This document shows, piece by piece, positions 30,287-41,347 of a stretch of 64,000 nucleotides of DNA (positions are counted from its first letter, which is position 1; every line of letters begins with the position of its first letter). The position numbers were made by a program, and so were the translations under genes. The stretch is from Lepidonotus clava (taxonomy: Eukaryota; Annelida; Polychaeta; Phyllodocida; Polynoidae). The notes under the pieces are model-generated. The model did not search any database, was not told where the DNA came from, and worked only from the letters and a program-made list of their open reading frames with translations. The DNA lies in NCBI GenBank assembly GCA_936440205.1, contig OW387149.1, positions 8,948,114 to 9,012,113 on the forward strand. Direction: 5' to 3'.

Positions 30287-30660
30287 TAGGCAAACAGCAA
30301 TATAACCAGTACATTCTGCAACCAAAATTTTATTAGTCAGTCTGTCAGGTGATAAATTGTCATAAAACAGTTGCATTTTTTTTCATGAGCTTAAGCTTGA
30401 GACTCAACAAAACATGTACAGAGTGTTATGATAACATTACATTAAGTCAAGTTAAGACTTTACCAATAAAGAATATTATAATAACAACATCTTTTAGTGA
30501 AAGAATGTAACCAAGGTGTTACGGTAGTATTACAATGTAACATCCCAATGAAAGTTCCAGAGAAATTTTTTGGGTGCTATCAAAATAACGTAACAAGGAC
30601 CAAAACAGAACTAAATGGAACGTTACTGCAACATTAGAATAAGTTGCGTGCTTGCCTGGG
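30287..30660 (+). mobile_element. GTTATAATAACGTT-family MITE
   Basis: About 374 bp, CTAGGCAAACAGCAATATAA to GTGCTTGCCTGGG. Family blocks TTAGTCAGTCTGTCAGGTGA, GAGTGTTATGATAACATTAC and GACTTTACCAATAAAGAATA are in the expected order. Confidence 0.75.
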
Positions 30661-31000
30661 TATGGAGTTTCTAATGGTATAGCTATAAGGCCTTTCACTA
30701 TACAGAGCTAGCCAGTATTTATCTACTCTCTACCTATCTACCAATGTCTACCTTCTGGTATTTAAATACCAGTTCTACCGGGCCCTACCACTCTCTGTAA
30801 CTTCACAGACATGCTAGGGTGCTCTGAGGTAGAGAAAGTAGACTTGCTAATGTCTTAAACAAGAAATAAAATTCCGTGAAAATGTGTATACCTTACTATA
30901 TAAATCCATTGCATAATTTGGCTCAAAGTAGGATGTGTGGATTTTAAAAAAAAGGCTTAGAAAAAGTTGCACTATTTGAATTTACCAGAACTTGATGCTT
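30661..31000. other. No feature recognised
   Basis: AT-rich spacer between two MITEs of the same family. Confidence 0.4.
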
Positions 31001-31359
31001 CCTCGGCAAGCAGCGATGAAACAAACACGTTATGCAACCGTACTTTTTTGGTTAGTCTGTAAGCTGCCTAATGTTCATGTAACAATCACATTATTTTAGG
31101 TAAAGTTGAGACTTACTGAAGGAGAATGTTATAATAACAGTATATTTTGGTGGAGTTGAGACCTTACTAATAAAGAATGTTTTAATAACGTTTTATAACA
31201 AGAAAGAATGTTACAAGAACATCACAATAATGTTTCAACATCACAACGTAAGATTCTAAAGATGTTTTTGGGTACCATTTAAATAGCATAACAAGAACCA
31301 AAGCAGAAATAAACAGAATGTTGATGCAATATTACCATAACGTCATATTCTTGCTTGGA
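31001..31359 (+). mobile_element. GTTATAATAACGTT-family MITE
   Basis: About 359 bp, CTCGGCAAGCAGCGATGAAA to ATAACGTCATATTCTTGCTTGG. Contains TTTGGTTAGTCTGTAAGCTG, GAGACTTACTGAAGGAGAAT and TTTTTGGGTACCATTTAAAT, matching the order in the 51315 copy. Confidence 0.78.
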
Positions 31360-32165
31360 TCTGACCTTGTGTGAGTAGTTAAGGTTGTCCCCATAGGGGT
31401 GAAGTAAAAACCTGACTAATCCATCAAAGGTGTTTTTCTGATCATTTTCTTATGAAAGGATCAGTATTTAAAAAGGTCTCATGCCAGTAAAACATTACAT
31501 TATCAGGAATTTCAGAGCTACCAGGGTCAGAGACTGGGAGTGACAATACTTAACATGGTAGTTATTCGAAACCCGTCCATAAAACATTCACGATGGTCCA
31601 ACAATTATGGTGAAGACTTAAGGATGATATCAAAATAATATCCCAATGTCGTGACCGCAACATATCTTCATTTATAAAGATATATGAAAACAGTATGTTT
31701 GCCCGAAGTATAATGAAGATAAAGGTAAAAGTTTGGTTAAAAGTTGTCGATTATTTTCAAAATAATAAAATAAAATAAACATTTATGGCAGCCATCCGTG
31801 GCGCAAGTCTAGTCTACACCAACTAGCTAGCGTGCCTAATGTTTAAGTTCTTTGATAGAGTGCTACGCCGGGAAGTGATATTGATTTTCTCAGTCCAAGT
31901 ATATTTATCTGTTTAATTCCACTGCTGATATCAACAATGCATTGCGTGATGCCCATATATCTTGGAGCAAACTGTGAACGCGATGTATTAAATATAGGCT
32001 ACCCACACAACACTTTGTTAATCTAAATTTTGATTTTAAAACATTTTAGTTAAGAAAATACAATGTTCTATAACATATTCTATTTAGAAAAAATGATCTT
32101 AAAATATAGTACCAAACAGACTGGCAACCAATGGAAGAACGGTTACAACCCAAGCCAAGGTGCCT
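31360..32165. other. No gene recognised
   Basis: About 800 bp of AT-rich sequence, no repeat or coding signal identified. Confidence 0.4.
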
Positions 32166-32527
32166 TCGCAGCCGGAGGTGTGATGTTATGATAACGTTGC
32201 AGCAACATTCTGTGTTGGTTCTTGTTAGGTTCTTTTGATGACTCCAAATTACGTTGCTCCGACCTATTGCTGTGATGTTACACTGCAGTGTTATTATAAC
32301 ATTCTGGTTTTGTTCTTCAACCAAAACAGAATGTTCTTATAATGTTCTGTTTTGGTTTCCTCCTAACCTCACCAAAAATAATGTTATAATAATGTTATAA
32401 TTTGGTGAGGTTTCAACCTTAGTGTCAATAACGTAATTGTTATGTACCATCTTAGTAAGTAACAAACTGACTAAAAAAAGTATGGTCACAGAACATTTCT
32501 GTTACATCACAAGCTGGCTGGGTTATG
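32166..32527 (-). mobile_element. GTTATAATAACGTT-family MITE (CCCAGCC subfamily)
   Basis: CGCAGCCGGAGGTGTGATGT to CATCACAAGCTGGCTGGG. Very similar to the copy nested in the SINE at 23995-24346. A 92-codon minus-strand frame resembles the plus-strand one at 2347 because the DNA is homologous, not because a protein is kept. Confidence 0.8.
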
Positions 32528-32826
32528 CTTATTAAATTCTGAATGGAAAAAAAAAACAGGAAAAAATCCTTCACTTTTTCTTCCCTCTTTCAATGTCTTT
32601 GAGAGGCATTTTCTTTGATGTTGCTTGAAGTAGACTTCCCCATAGTTGTGGCATGTTGCCACTTACAAATAGGAGACGAGCTCCTGTCTGCCAACCTGTG
32701 AATGGGAGTTTCCCTGAGGAGATTGGAGTGCTGACACAGGGTGCAAGCTTTGGCAGGTATTTTGTTTAGTGAAGTTGGGGGATGTGAGGATGGAGAGAGG
32801 GTATATAATGAGTCTCGGCAGGATTT

Positions 32827-33481
32827 TTAAGGCCGTATTACACCGAAAGTGTGCTACCAAAATTCTCCCTACCACGGATAGCTGGTTTATAGTATTTTAA
32901 TGACCTGCAGGCTAATTCTGACTGATTTTGTCAACAAATGTGCATGCTCTGGAAAACATATAACAAATAATTGTTATATATCCATCTACAATTGATGAAT
33001 TTTCAAACAGTTCAGGAAATATTTATATTATAGGCCTATAGATACCAATTTACAAAATAATGATGGCTAGTTTCTCAAAAAATTAATATACGAAAAAAAT
33101 GATACAATTCATGAAAATGTCTATACAAAAACCTTGAGTTTTGTCGACATATTACCCAGCATGCATCCTGTTTCAGGCTGACCTGCGGGTAAAAGTTACA
33201 AAACTGGCTATCCTTGGTCAGGAGAATTGAGCCTCTCCATTGAAATATTCTTTCTCAGAGTCATCAATTTTCAGGAAGCTTTCAATGCGGAAAGTTCGCC
33301 AAAAGCGTTTGCCGCCAAGTGTTGCTTGTATTATCAGTGACTGATGAATAATTGGCAGGAAATATTTACCAACATGTCGGTAAATTTTATCAGCAGTATC
33401 GCCAATTATATATCGGCAGTAGTGAAAGTTTATTGGCGTTAAAGCGGCAGTGCACTTTCAGTATGTGGAATACAGCCTTAA
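32827..33481 (+). mobile_element. TTAA element with AAGGCCGTATTACACCGAAA ends
   Basis: 655 bp with TTAA at both borders (32827-32830, 33478-33481). Ends AAGGCCGTATTACACCGAAA and CACTTTCAGTATGTGGAATACAGCCTT. The right third (TTGGCAGGAAATATTTACCA, ACATGTCGGTAAATTTTATC, TATATCGGCAGTA) matches the element at 55215-55518. It is the longest TTAA element here, yet still without a transposase frame. Confidence 0.78.
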
Positions 33482-33830
33482 GGTATTATATTTTAGAAAA
33501 TGATTTTCTAGTATTATTTACAGACAAATTGATGACCTTCAAAATGGTCTGACAAACAGAACTATACCACAAAACCGTCCGTGGGCAGATGAATAATTTT
33601 GTTTATAATGTTAAGTGTATTTTAAACAAGTGTACACGTGTACGGGCCTCCATACTAGTCTCCTATAGCTAACTAAATAGATGATGTAGAGTCTCTTAAA
33701 TTAAATAAGCAGAAAAACTCCGGTTTCGGTCTAAACATATAGATCACCCCCTACCTCACTAAACCAGTAAATCCCTGCTCTGCCTCTGATGAAAAAAAGT
33801 AGCCTTTGCTTCCGTCGTGGTGATCACTCT

Positions 33831-34267
33831 CTAAGGTTGTATTCCACTAGCCGATTTTACTGCCAATTTTGTGCCGATTTCACAAACGACAGCAGTCAAT
33901 ATGTGTGAATTGTAGCCATATTACATGTCATTAGAAAGGTTTTTAAATGCCTTTCTGAATAATATGTAGGATGAATGGTCCTTTGATCAAATCATTGGAG
34001 AAAAACTGGTCATCACCAAATTGCCAGCTGTTGGGATCGGCTAGTTGTTTACATATACAATTCACTGCTGATTTTACAAATCTGGTCAAATCAAATAGTG
34101 AAAACTGGGGTAAAGTATAGGCATGTTACATAATAATTTAAAGGGAATTTAAAAACCTTTCTAATGATATTGTAACATGCATGGTCTTTTTCCATATTAT
34201 CTGGAAAAAATTGCACATCACCAAATCGCCAGCTGATAAAATTCACCCAGCTGCATAAAGGCTTTAA
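33831..34267 (+). mobile_element. TTAA MITE of the GTATTCCACTAG family
   Basis: Left CTAAGGTTGTATTCCACTAG CCGATTTTACTGCC; right GCTGCATAAAGGCTTTAA. Interior AAGGTTTTTAAATGCCTTTC and CATCACCAAATTGCCAGCTG. Its right TTAA (34264-34267) is also the left TTAA of the next element. Confidence 0.72.
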
Positions 34268-34487
34268 AGCCCCATACCCACTTGGCGATTTTAACGGCAA
34301 CAGGGGACGGGCCACTGGGGGAATCGGCCAATTCTTATGATCGCCTGTAAGTACGGTATATTAAAATATGCATGTTTGATCTAAATCGGCAATAAAGTTG
34401 GCCTATTCTAACCTAATAAATTGGCCAATTTTATTGCTGATTGGTCAGCCAACTGTGTAAAAATCGCCTAGTGGGTATGGAGCTTAA
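34264..34487 (+). mobile_element. TTAA MITE of the CATACCCACTAGG family, full length
   Basis: 224 bp with perfect TTAA flanks. Ends AGCCCCATACCCACTTGGCG and TCGCCTAGTGGGTATGGAGC. Standard interior. Confidence 0.9.
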
Positions 34488-35310
34488 CACTCCCCCAGCA
34501 GCACCCCCCGACCTTGTCAGCTCTAACCAACAGTATCATCGACTCACATGCCTGGCTGACCAATCAGATCAAAAGAAAAGGATAGCCAGCGTCTTCAAAA
34601 AGAATAGAGAGCTCGTTAATTAAAGTTTAATTGCACTTGGTACTCTGGTGATCCTTTTGCTTGGTTGGTCAGGTGAATAGAGGTGGGGGTGAAGTAGGGA
34701 TGAAGGGTGGGTTTAGGGGGTCAGGAACTTCGATCCTCTAGGTTGGAGGTTAATGTGATAAGGAATGGGGTTTAGGATTCATAAATAGAAGTAGTAAGAG
34801 CTAATAGAAGGAGGGGATATTCACTTATGGTTATTCAGAGCAAACCAGCCACAGATTTGAATAAAACTAAATAAAATATACACCCTCAAATGTACGTGCA
34901 GTGCTTACGTGAGTTTAAAAGTTGTTGTTTCAACATATAGAGGGGTTTGGAGGATAGCAAACGTTTGAGAACAAAATTAGGGAGGTTCATTTCAGTTCTC
35001 AAATCTACCTAGTCATATATCTGAATATAAGTTTACAGCTTGCTGATCGAAATTATGGGACCTTGTAATATAACTGTATAATGGTATACACATAAATATT
35101 GTTATAGAGTCTTTAGTCAAGGCATCTAAAAGGTCGTAGATGCGGATATCTAGATATGTTAAACACCGGATTCTTAAATAATTTTTGGATTTAATGATAA
35201 TATACGCGGCTGCAAACCTCGAATCATCAAGACTTTTAGATCAACTCCTCCCCTCAAGATAGTTATAAGAAGCCTGGTTTTTATCTACTAATAAAGCAGA
35301 ACAGTTTGAA
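34488..35310. other. No gene recognised
   Basis: AT-rich with a G-rich patch at 34680-34740. A 60-codon frame at 34441 starts in the MITE and has no recognisable domain. Confidence 0.4.
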
Positions 35311-35556
35311 TCAACATGCATATGCATGTCTTATACATAAGTATTGTAGATCAGACGTTTCCTAATGCAAGAAAAAACAACAATAATCAATAAAATTTAA
35401 ATTAAGACGGGTTAAAGGATAGGGAGTTCAGGACGATCAAATCAACACACTTATAAACATTATGGATCAGACATTGCCAAATTTAAAATAACAACAATAA
35501 ACAATAAAATTGAAAACAAGATAGGCGGAGGGGTTAAAGGATAGGGAGCTTAGGAC
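35311..35556. repeat. Tandem duplication of a ~120-130 bp unit
   Basis: Two units (35311-35434 and 35441-35556) share ATCAACA, TATACATAAG/TATAAACAT, GATCAGAC, AACAACAATAA(T/A)CAATAAAAT and GGTTAAAGGATAGGGAG(T/C)T. They are clearly diverged. Confidence 0.75.
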
Positions 35557-35807
35557 AGTTCCCCAAAGGGCAATTCACAAAGGTAGAAAAACACTGGGAG
35601 ATTGATAAGGTCACGCTATGTGCAGGACTGGGAAATGGATCTGGGAAAAACCTGGACAATATAAGCAGGCGGTGTCCACACTTGTCGTGATTGAGAGGTG
35701 CCCCCATTCAGTTAGAACTGAACCCTCCACACGCGAGGCCTTAATTATAGAGTATGTAAAGGGCCCTGGGTCGAGGGGCCCCTTATGTCGCGTGGTGAAT
35801 TTACAAA

Positions 35808-35954
35808 ATGGCTGCCTTGCTTGTGGTTGTCTTTGAGAATTCCAAATTGTCCCATGTCAAATTTTTAAAAAAGCTATGCCATCTTTTTGGTGGACACTTT
35901 ACCTTTATCAAGAGAAAACGTCACTCCTGCATGCGCAAACGCGCTAAGTTTTAG
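35808..35954 (+). CDS. 48-codon basic small open frame, unknown
   Basis: ATG at 35808 in the context TTACAAAATGGCTGCC (acceptable start, YY1-like). Frame: MAALLVVVFENSKLSH then VKFLKKLCHLFGGHFTFIKR and KRHSCMRKRAKF, stop TAG. It is strongly basic toward its C-terminus with a short hydrophobic N-terminus. It matches no family I know. Surrounding sequence is CpG-richer than average (35755-35800 and 35935). It may be a chance frame, so confidence is low. Confidence 0.15.
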   Translation: MAALLVVVFENSKLSHVKFLKKLCHLFGGHFTFIKRKRHSCMRKRAKF

Positions 35955-36224
35955 CAGAGACCTTGTATGTAATAGGATGTATCAAGACTGGAAAGCCAGG
36001 GGTAAACCTGTTATGCACTACAGGCCTGCCACCTAGGTGCTGGTTGGATTGGATTTGGATTGACCAAATGTTGTGCGTGTGGTAAAAATGAGGTAAGGTA
36101 CCACCTGCCATTCTAAAAAAAACATTGGTAATGATCATGGTTCACCAATTGCAAGTTGGTTCCAACCAGGCACTAGGGGAATGAGCACATAGGCCCAGAG
36201 AGAAGCTTTCCAGTCACTATATGT

Positions 36225-36226
<2 letters not shown>
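35955..36226. other. No feature recognised
   Basis: Unassigned spacer before the TA microsatellite. Confidence 0.4.

Positions 36227-36274
<48 letters not shown>
36227..36274. repeat. (TA)n microsatellite
   Basis: About 24 uninterrupted TA dinucleotides. The 'YIYIYI' frame across it is an artefact. Confidence 0.98.
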
Positions 36275-36276
<2 letters not shown>

Positions 36277-36751
36277 TACAAGGTCTCTGGTTTTAGTACT
36301 TAGCCTATGTGCGGACCCCCTGCTTTACAAAATACTGTATCTGTCCTTGCATGTTGTTTGTGGAATTAACGAAATGGCTGTGTTGCCCTATCCAACCTTA
36401 GAGTCTAGACCCATATATGTACACCCTGTTGAGAAGACTGGGAGGGTTGGGTTGAGGCCTAGGGTTGGAAGCAGGTGCTTGGATGTTTTTTTTGTGTTCT
36501 TTTTTCTTTTTCCCTGTGGCATGATCAACAAATATGGATGCTGTCCATAATAATGATCCATGGGGGAAGCACAGTTTGGCTGTGGGTTCGAAGCAGGTGC
36601 TTATAGATGCTTTTTCTTTCTTCTTTTTCCCTTGTGTTCTTTTACATGTTCAGCATATATAAGATTTCTGCCCGCACTTATAATGATGACCGTCAACCGA
36701 ACTACCCAAAGGGGTGGCATTTGTGTAACATTACAATGTTTGTACCATACC

Positions 36752-36820
36752 CTTTTCAGACTAGGCCAAATAATATTTGGCCTAGACTAGGCCAAATAAT
36801 ATTTGGCCTAGTCTGAAAAG
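36752..36820. mobile_element. Double palindrome, CCCTTTTCAGACTAGGCC type
   Basis: Two back-to-back copies of the palindrome CTAGGCCAAATAATATTTGG, the whole again symmetrical, with outer arms CTTTTCAGA and TCTGAAAAG. The outer arms resemble the ACCCTTTACAGACTNGG ends at 40209-40300 and at 63500, suggesting a minimal member of that family. Confidence 0.75.
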
Positions 36821-36837
36821 TTTGAAAAGAAGCATAA

Positions 36838-37197
36838 TGCCACATCCCCACTTGGGCGACCAATGATGGCGAATTACGTTAGTCACCCAAGAAATTAGTA
36901 CATTGTCGGGTGACTAACTAGTCACTGGACTACTAAAAATCTAATCAACACATTGGGATGCTCTCATAGCTAATCGCCGGGTGACTAGAGGTCACTTTAG
37001 TATGTTGTCCAGCGATTAACTAGTCACCAATGGATATAGAAAAATATTAAACTTGTCAAAGTTTTGCCCCAAACCCATGGCGATTAGTGGTTTTGTCACC
37101 AGACATCACAGTGCCAGTGTCTACTTGGTCGCCGGGCAACTAACGACGTTAGTTGCCGCTGATTTTTGTAATCTAGTCACCCAAGTGGGGACCAGGG
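36838..37197. mobile_element. GTCCCCACTTGGGCGAC-ended MITE
   Basis: About 360 bp. Left GCCACATCCCCACTTGGGCG; right GTCACCCAAGTGGGGAC. The interior is built of many GTGACTA/TAGTCAC and GGCGATTA motifs. A second member lies at 48945-49143, nested in another element. A TTAA-like target (TAATG... side) is not certain here. Confidence 0.8.
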
Positions 37198-37447
37198 TTC
37201 ATGCTCATTCTGAGACTAGTCTGCAAGCAATAAACCTGATTGTATCTTCTGTCTCAGAAAATGTATCAAATTTCCTAAATATTTCCTTATAAACAAATTT
37301 TTACAACTATAGTTTCCATACCATGAACTCTACATTTCCACGACCCCAGATATACATCTAGAATATCTTCCACAGATTAGCTATGAATCCAATGGGCAAA
37401 GCTATGAAAACCGAGTATTAGTGTTAGCTATGAATCGAATAGAGATT

Positions 37448-37701
37448 GTAAAGTCTGTATTCCACTACACGATGTTTTGTACAATAATCATGGTAATTCT
37501 GCCGATGTTTGACAAAAAGTCCAAATCTCGAGGGGCATTCCCAATTTTGGGGGTACATGCCATACATCCTGAGGTGGAATATACCTGGGAAAACTCCCGA
37601 TCTTTGACACCCTAAAAATCAGGAGCCAAAGATCAGGAGTCTTCCTACCGATAGTTACCAACAGGTTCGTAAATATCGGGAGTGTAGTGGAATGACCTTA
37701 A
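37448..37701 (+). mobile_element. GTATTCCACTA-type TTAA MITE
   Basis: Left GTAAAGTCTGTATTCCACTA; right AGTGTAGTGGAATGACC then TTAA. Interior has CATGCCATACATCCTGAGGT and several GATCTTTGACA/ATCGGGAG motifs. About 254 bp. Confidence 0.72.
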
Positions 37702-38583
37702 GGCTCTAAATTCCTTTGTGGCCGAAGTCCTTGTTTTGCTTTATGTTCCTTTTAAGTTATGGACCTTTTACAGAATAGTTTCAGAATGTGCATTATTTCT
37801 GTTTGAAAATGTCAACATAAGCACATTCAGAGGCTTGACTGAAAAGGACAAAATCCTGCTTTCGGATAATAAAGTATAAAATATTACCTAAACTTATCCC
37901 AAGTTTGCTGAATAAACAAGGACAAATAAATCAGTCTGCTTGGTCTTGATTAATAAGTCTACTGTATCTCTCGCTCTCCCTAAGATCGCTTTTTTATCAC
38001 CTATTCGGATATTGTAAAGGTCAACCCGATAATTAAATGAGACAAAGGGTGCCTCTCTCCATGCACTGATGAATGTTTCACCGGTCATTTAGTGTACTTT
38101 TATCTCATCTCATTATTTACTACAAAATGAATATTATGAAAAATGATTGTTTTCAGCAGCATGACCTTAATGATAATAATATCCATTGTATGGTTTGAAA
38201 AATGCAATAGGCCTAGGATTACAGAAAATATTTGTTCAAGGTTATTATTGTCAGAAAGTAATTTAGGTGTTTCACTTTTCCTTGAAAGTCAAAAAGTATT
38301 ATATAAATGTATGTACAAGATAATTTTGAATTTTGCGAGAAATAAAAGTTTTCAAAAGATTTTGATAGGGACCTTCTATAAGCTATGTATGAATTAAGAG
38401 GAGTGGGTGCATTTGAGGGGTGGGTGATGTTTTTTAATTGTTTGTGTGAACAAAGCCAATGTGTACTTTAGGTCAAGGGGTGGGTGGCTAGAAATCTTTG
38501 AAAATGTTCATAGATAAGTAGAATCTAATGGAAGACCCCTTGATAAACAACTACACTTCGCACCAGGAGATCCGTCAAAAACC
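37702..38583. other. No gene recognised
   Basis: About 880 bp AT-rich. The 84-codon frame at 38143 has no recognised domain. Confidence 0.4.
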
Positions 38584-38804
38584 TTAAGGCTGTACTAAAC
38601 TAGTCAATTTTACTCCTGATTTAAAAAGTCAGCAGCAGAAATATTTGTTAATCATAAATATGTGACATGCCATTAGAACATGTTTGAAATCCTCTTTCAA
38701 ATGATATATAGGATGTATAGCACATTTAGCATATTACTGATCAAATGTTTAAGAAAACAACAAATTACAGGTGGTCAAAATCAGCTGGTGGAATACAGCC
38801 TTGA
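38584..38804 (+). mobile_element. GTATTCCACTAG-family TTAA MITE
   Basis: TTAA then GGCTGTACTAAACTAGTCAA; right TCAGCTGGTGGAATACAGCC then TTGA. About 221 bp. Interior ATATGTGACATGCCATTAGA and TCAAATGATATATAGGATGT match the family. Confidence 0.8.
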
Positions 38805-39290
38805 ATGAGATCATGTGACCTGTTTTGATCATGTGACCACAGGCGGCAGACAGTACAGCCCTGATTAAGTTAATTATAGCTTACCATTTGAGTTCAAAAA
38901 CTTAATGCACCGATACAGCTAATTCACGGTTGCCTAATGCTGTTATTCCCTGGCGGGAATGAAGTTAATGACATTAATTATATCAAGAAATAAAAAGCAG
39001 TACCTGCGTGATATGGACCATTCCATTAATCTATCAACAGCCAGTCCCTAGATGAATTACGTAGTTTGTCGTTTGTTTTATTTAATTAAATCTACTTTTT
39101 TTTATTTTGAGCGTATGAAGGCATGCATTCATATCGGTCTACTATTAATCAGTTATTCTTCAGGGTTTGTAATAAATAATGTACATCCAACTAAACTAAT
39201 CAAATGGCAAGACCTATTGATATTGAAGTTAAATTATTAATTATATCTTCCAATTTGGGCTTCCAATATAAGTTTATTTAGCTGTTCCTA
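38805..39290. other. No feature recognised
   Basis: AT-rich sequence without an assigned element. Confidence 0.4.
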
Positions 39291-39560
39291 TAGACCTTGT
39301 GCAGACGTGATCACATGACCACATTTTGGTGATCACCATGTGCTCTCCCTGAACACGTGGCCCTTACATAGATCCAGATATCATTAGTGCTATATAACAA
39401 AAATGGTTTAGTATTATTTCATACAATTATTTCAGACACATTTTACAAAGATTTTCACTTTACATAATTATCAAATGTTAAAAGGAATTTTGAATTGATC
39501 ACCAAGATGGCGTCAGGTCTATTTCTGGTGGTTGTGACGTCATCTGCGCAACGTCTATAA
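39291..39560. mobile_element. TATAGACCTTG-ended MITE whose ends mimic a promoter
   Basis: Left TATAGACCTTGTGCAGACGT, ATCACATGACCACA and TTGGTGATCA pair with the complement of TGATCACCAAGATGGCG...GTTGTGACGTCATCTGCGCA and ACGTCTATAA. The right arm therefore holds YY1-like AAGATGGCG, CRE TGACGTCA and NRF1-like TGCGCA in 60 bp, plus a 17-codon frame (MASGLFLVVVTSSAQRL). About 270 bp. Confidence 0.65.
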
Positions 39561-39972
39561 TCTGCAACAGACTAAAGAACGTCCCTGAAATTTTGAGTAA
39601 GCTCATTCTGCAATGGACTGAGATTTCCCGTTCGAGAGCTAGGTTGTCTTGTATCCAATTTACAATGTTCCTATTTCTTTGTACGTAGAATATGGTAAGG
39701 TCTCACCTTTTCTCACCAATAACACATATGAAATATACCCATCATCCAGTTTCATTATCAATAGACCTTTTTCTGTGGCGCCCTACTAGTGTAATAGGGC
39801 CGAACCTGTGTTTTGGGATATGTATTCCTAGGAGCCCAGACTAAAACAGTTGGGATCAAGCTGTCTATGGGAGGTTTCATGACTCATGAAAAAAGTGTAT
39901 AACTACCACCAATGTGTAATGTTACCAAACATTGAGTCAAACTATACTTCTACCTCATAATTATACATAATT
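39561..39972. other. No gene; TAGACCTTTT-type remnant
   Basis: AATAGACCTTTTTCTGTGGC then GCCCTAC near 39760 resembles AATAGACCTTTTCCATTAGT then GGCGCCCTC near 59846. They may be ends of another dispersed element. Confidence 0.4.
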
Positions 39973-40000
39973 GTGTCATGCCTAGACATAGGCATGACAC
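39973..40000. repeat. Perfect 12-bp-arm hairpin
   Basis: GTGTCATGCCTA, loop GACA, TAGGCATGACAC. Isolated, in AT-rich sequence. No T run follows to suggest a terminator, and no function is assigned. Confidence 0.7.
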
Positions 40001-40208
40001 ATCCTTCCTCTGATAATTAGAAGTATTTACCAAGTCTGTTCTATGAAATATATTATTATCATACTTTCCTACATAATAATTAAAAGATAATGTTATTTTA
40101 TGTGGCATTTACAAATATGTACATGCCACAAAATTCTAAGGCTGTAGACATACATTATCATCACAAACTTCTGTCTTCAAGTCTCCATTTATCTTCACTA
40201 CAAAACAT

Positions 40209-40300
40209 ACCCTTTACAGACTGGCCTCAAAATGTGCTCATAATGACAGTTCAATACAGGCAGAATTCGCATTTTGAGCCCAGTCTGTAAAGGGTATAAA
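40209..40300. mobile_element. Small MITE with ACCCTTTACAGACTGG ends
   Basis: About 92 bp: ACCCTTTACAGACTGGCC, TCAAAATG on the left and CATTTTGAGCCCAGTCTGTA AAGGGT on the right, with a 40 bp loop. The isolated right end GGGGCTAGTCTGTAAAGGGT at 63500 belongs to the same family. Confidence 0.8.
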
Positions 40301-40817
40301 GTCTTACACATTGCTTCTGGATTTTAGCTACACATTTACTGGTAGGCCCAACTAACACCAATCATGTTTTCTTTGGCCACTTACATATACATACCAGGTA
40401 GGCCAAGCTTGGGGTAAGCACTGCTTCCTGACCTTAGGAACTGTATTTCTTTTCATTATTGAATAAATCCGTTTCATGTGCTCTTTCAACAGATAGTAAA
40501 TGTGATAAAGTTACGTTGATAAAGTGAATATGTGATGTATGGATGGTAGACAGTATAGTTTTATAAAGTTATTCTCTCTGTATTGTCATGTTATTATTTT
40601 AAGAAAAAAACCTACAGGGAAATAGTTTGGCATAACTATATTGTCAATTAATCCAAACTCTATCAGCAGGCATATCACAGTTTTGTAATCCAACATTATA
40701 ATCTCAGTTCATAATGTAATACGAAAATTCGTGGAATGGCTATTCTAGTGATAAGGAATAATCCTATTCACTATTTTCATGCATAGAGCTGCATGATGAC
40801 GAACATATATATAAGAC
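40301..40817. other. No feature recognised
   Basis: AT-rich, unassigned. Confidence 0.4.
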
Positions 40818-40968
40818 CCGATCTGACATACCAAGACGGATGTCGCAATGAGTCGCATGTCGGATGTTACACCTCGTATTAAAGCTAATTAGCTAAGGAA
40901 TGCTATGGGAGGGTCATGCGACTTGCGACTCATTGCGACTTTCGACTCGTTTTGTTGGATCGGGTCAC
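40818..40968. mobile_element. GACCCGATC-ended foldback with TCGCAATGAGTCGCA arms
   Basis: About 151 bp. Arms GACCCGATC, TGTCGCAATGAGTCGCATG on the left; CATGCGACTTGCGACTCATT, GCGACT and GATCGGGTC on the right. Almost half the element is TIR. Confidence 0.8.
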
Positions 40969-41092
40969 ATATATTCTTCATATATGGATTATCAAATTTA
41001 AACATACGTATTAGATTCATAATGATAAAAGGCCGAGGGTTTCCTTGTGCTTCAAGGGAAACCTCACATCTCTTATAAACCCTTGTATCAGT

Positions 41093-41347
41093 GGCGTAGC
41101 CAGGGGGGGTTCATAGGTGTCTGGAACCCCCTTTAATTTCCCAAAATATGAGTAAAATGTAAGAAATCTTGTCAAAAATGCAGGTGGGAACCCCCTTTAA
41201 TTGACAAATTGGGTGTGGCTAGCCCTAAATTCAAAGGGGGTTGTGTGTAAATTCAAGAAGATTTTCACCTACATTTTTGACAAGATTGTATTTCGGGAAA
41301 TCCATGGGGGTTCCAGACACCCAGGAATACCCCCTGGCTACGCCACT
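41093..41347. mobile_element. AGTGGCGTAGCCAGGGGG-ended palindromic MITE
   Basis: About 255 bp. Ends AGTGGCGTAGCCAGGGGG and CCCCCTGGCTACGCCACT are perfect 18 bp inverted repeats. The inner arms also pair (GTGTCTGGAACCCCCTTTAA, TCTTGTCAAAAATG), so the element is a near-complete foldback. This terminal sequence is known from hAT-like MITEs of many animals. The 60-codon frame in it is fortuitous. Confidence 0.88.

Noticed and set aside
36221-36550. 109-codon frame over the TA repeat
   Set aside because: It is created by the (TA)n microsatellite and followed by unrelated sequence.
39508-39561. Signal-peptide-like start MASGLFLVVV as a gene
   Set aside because: It lies in the inverted terminal arm of a MITE and stops after 17 codons, so I report the element rather than a gene.
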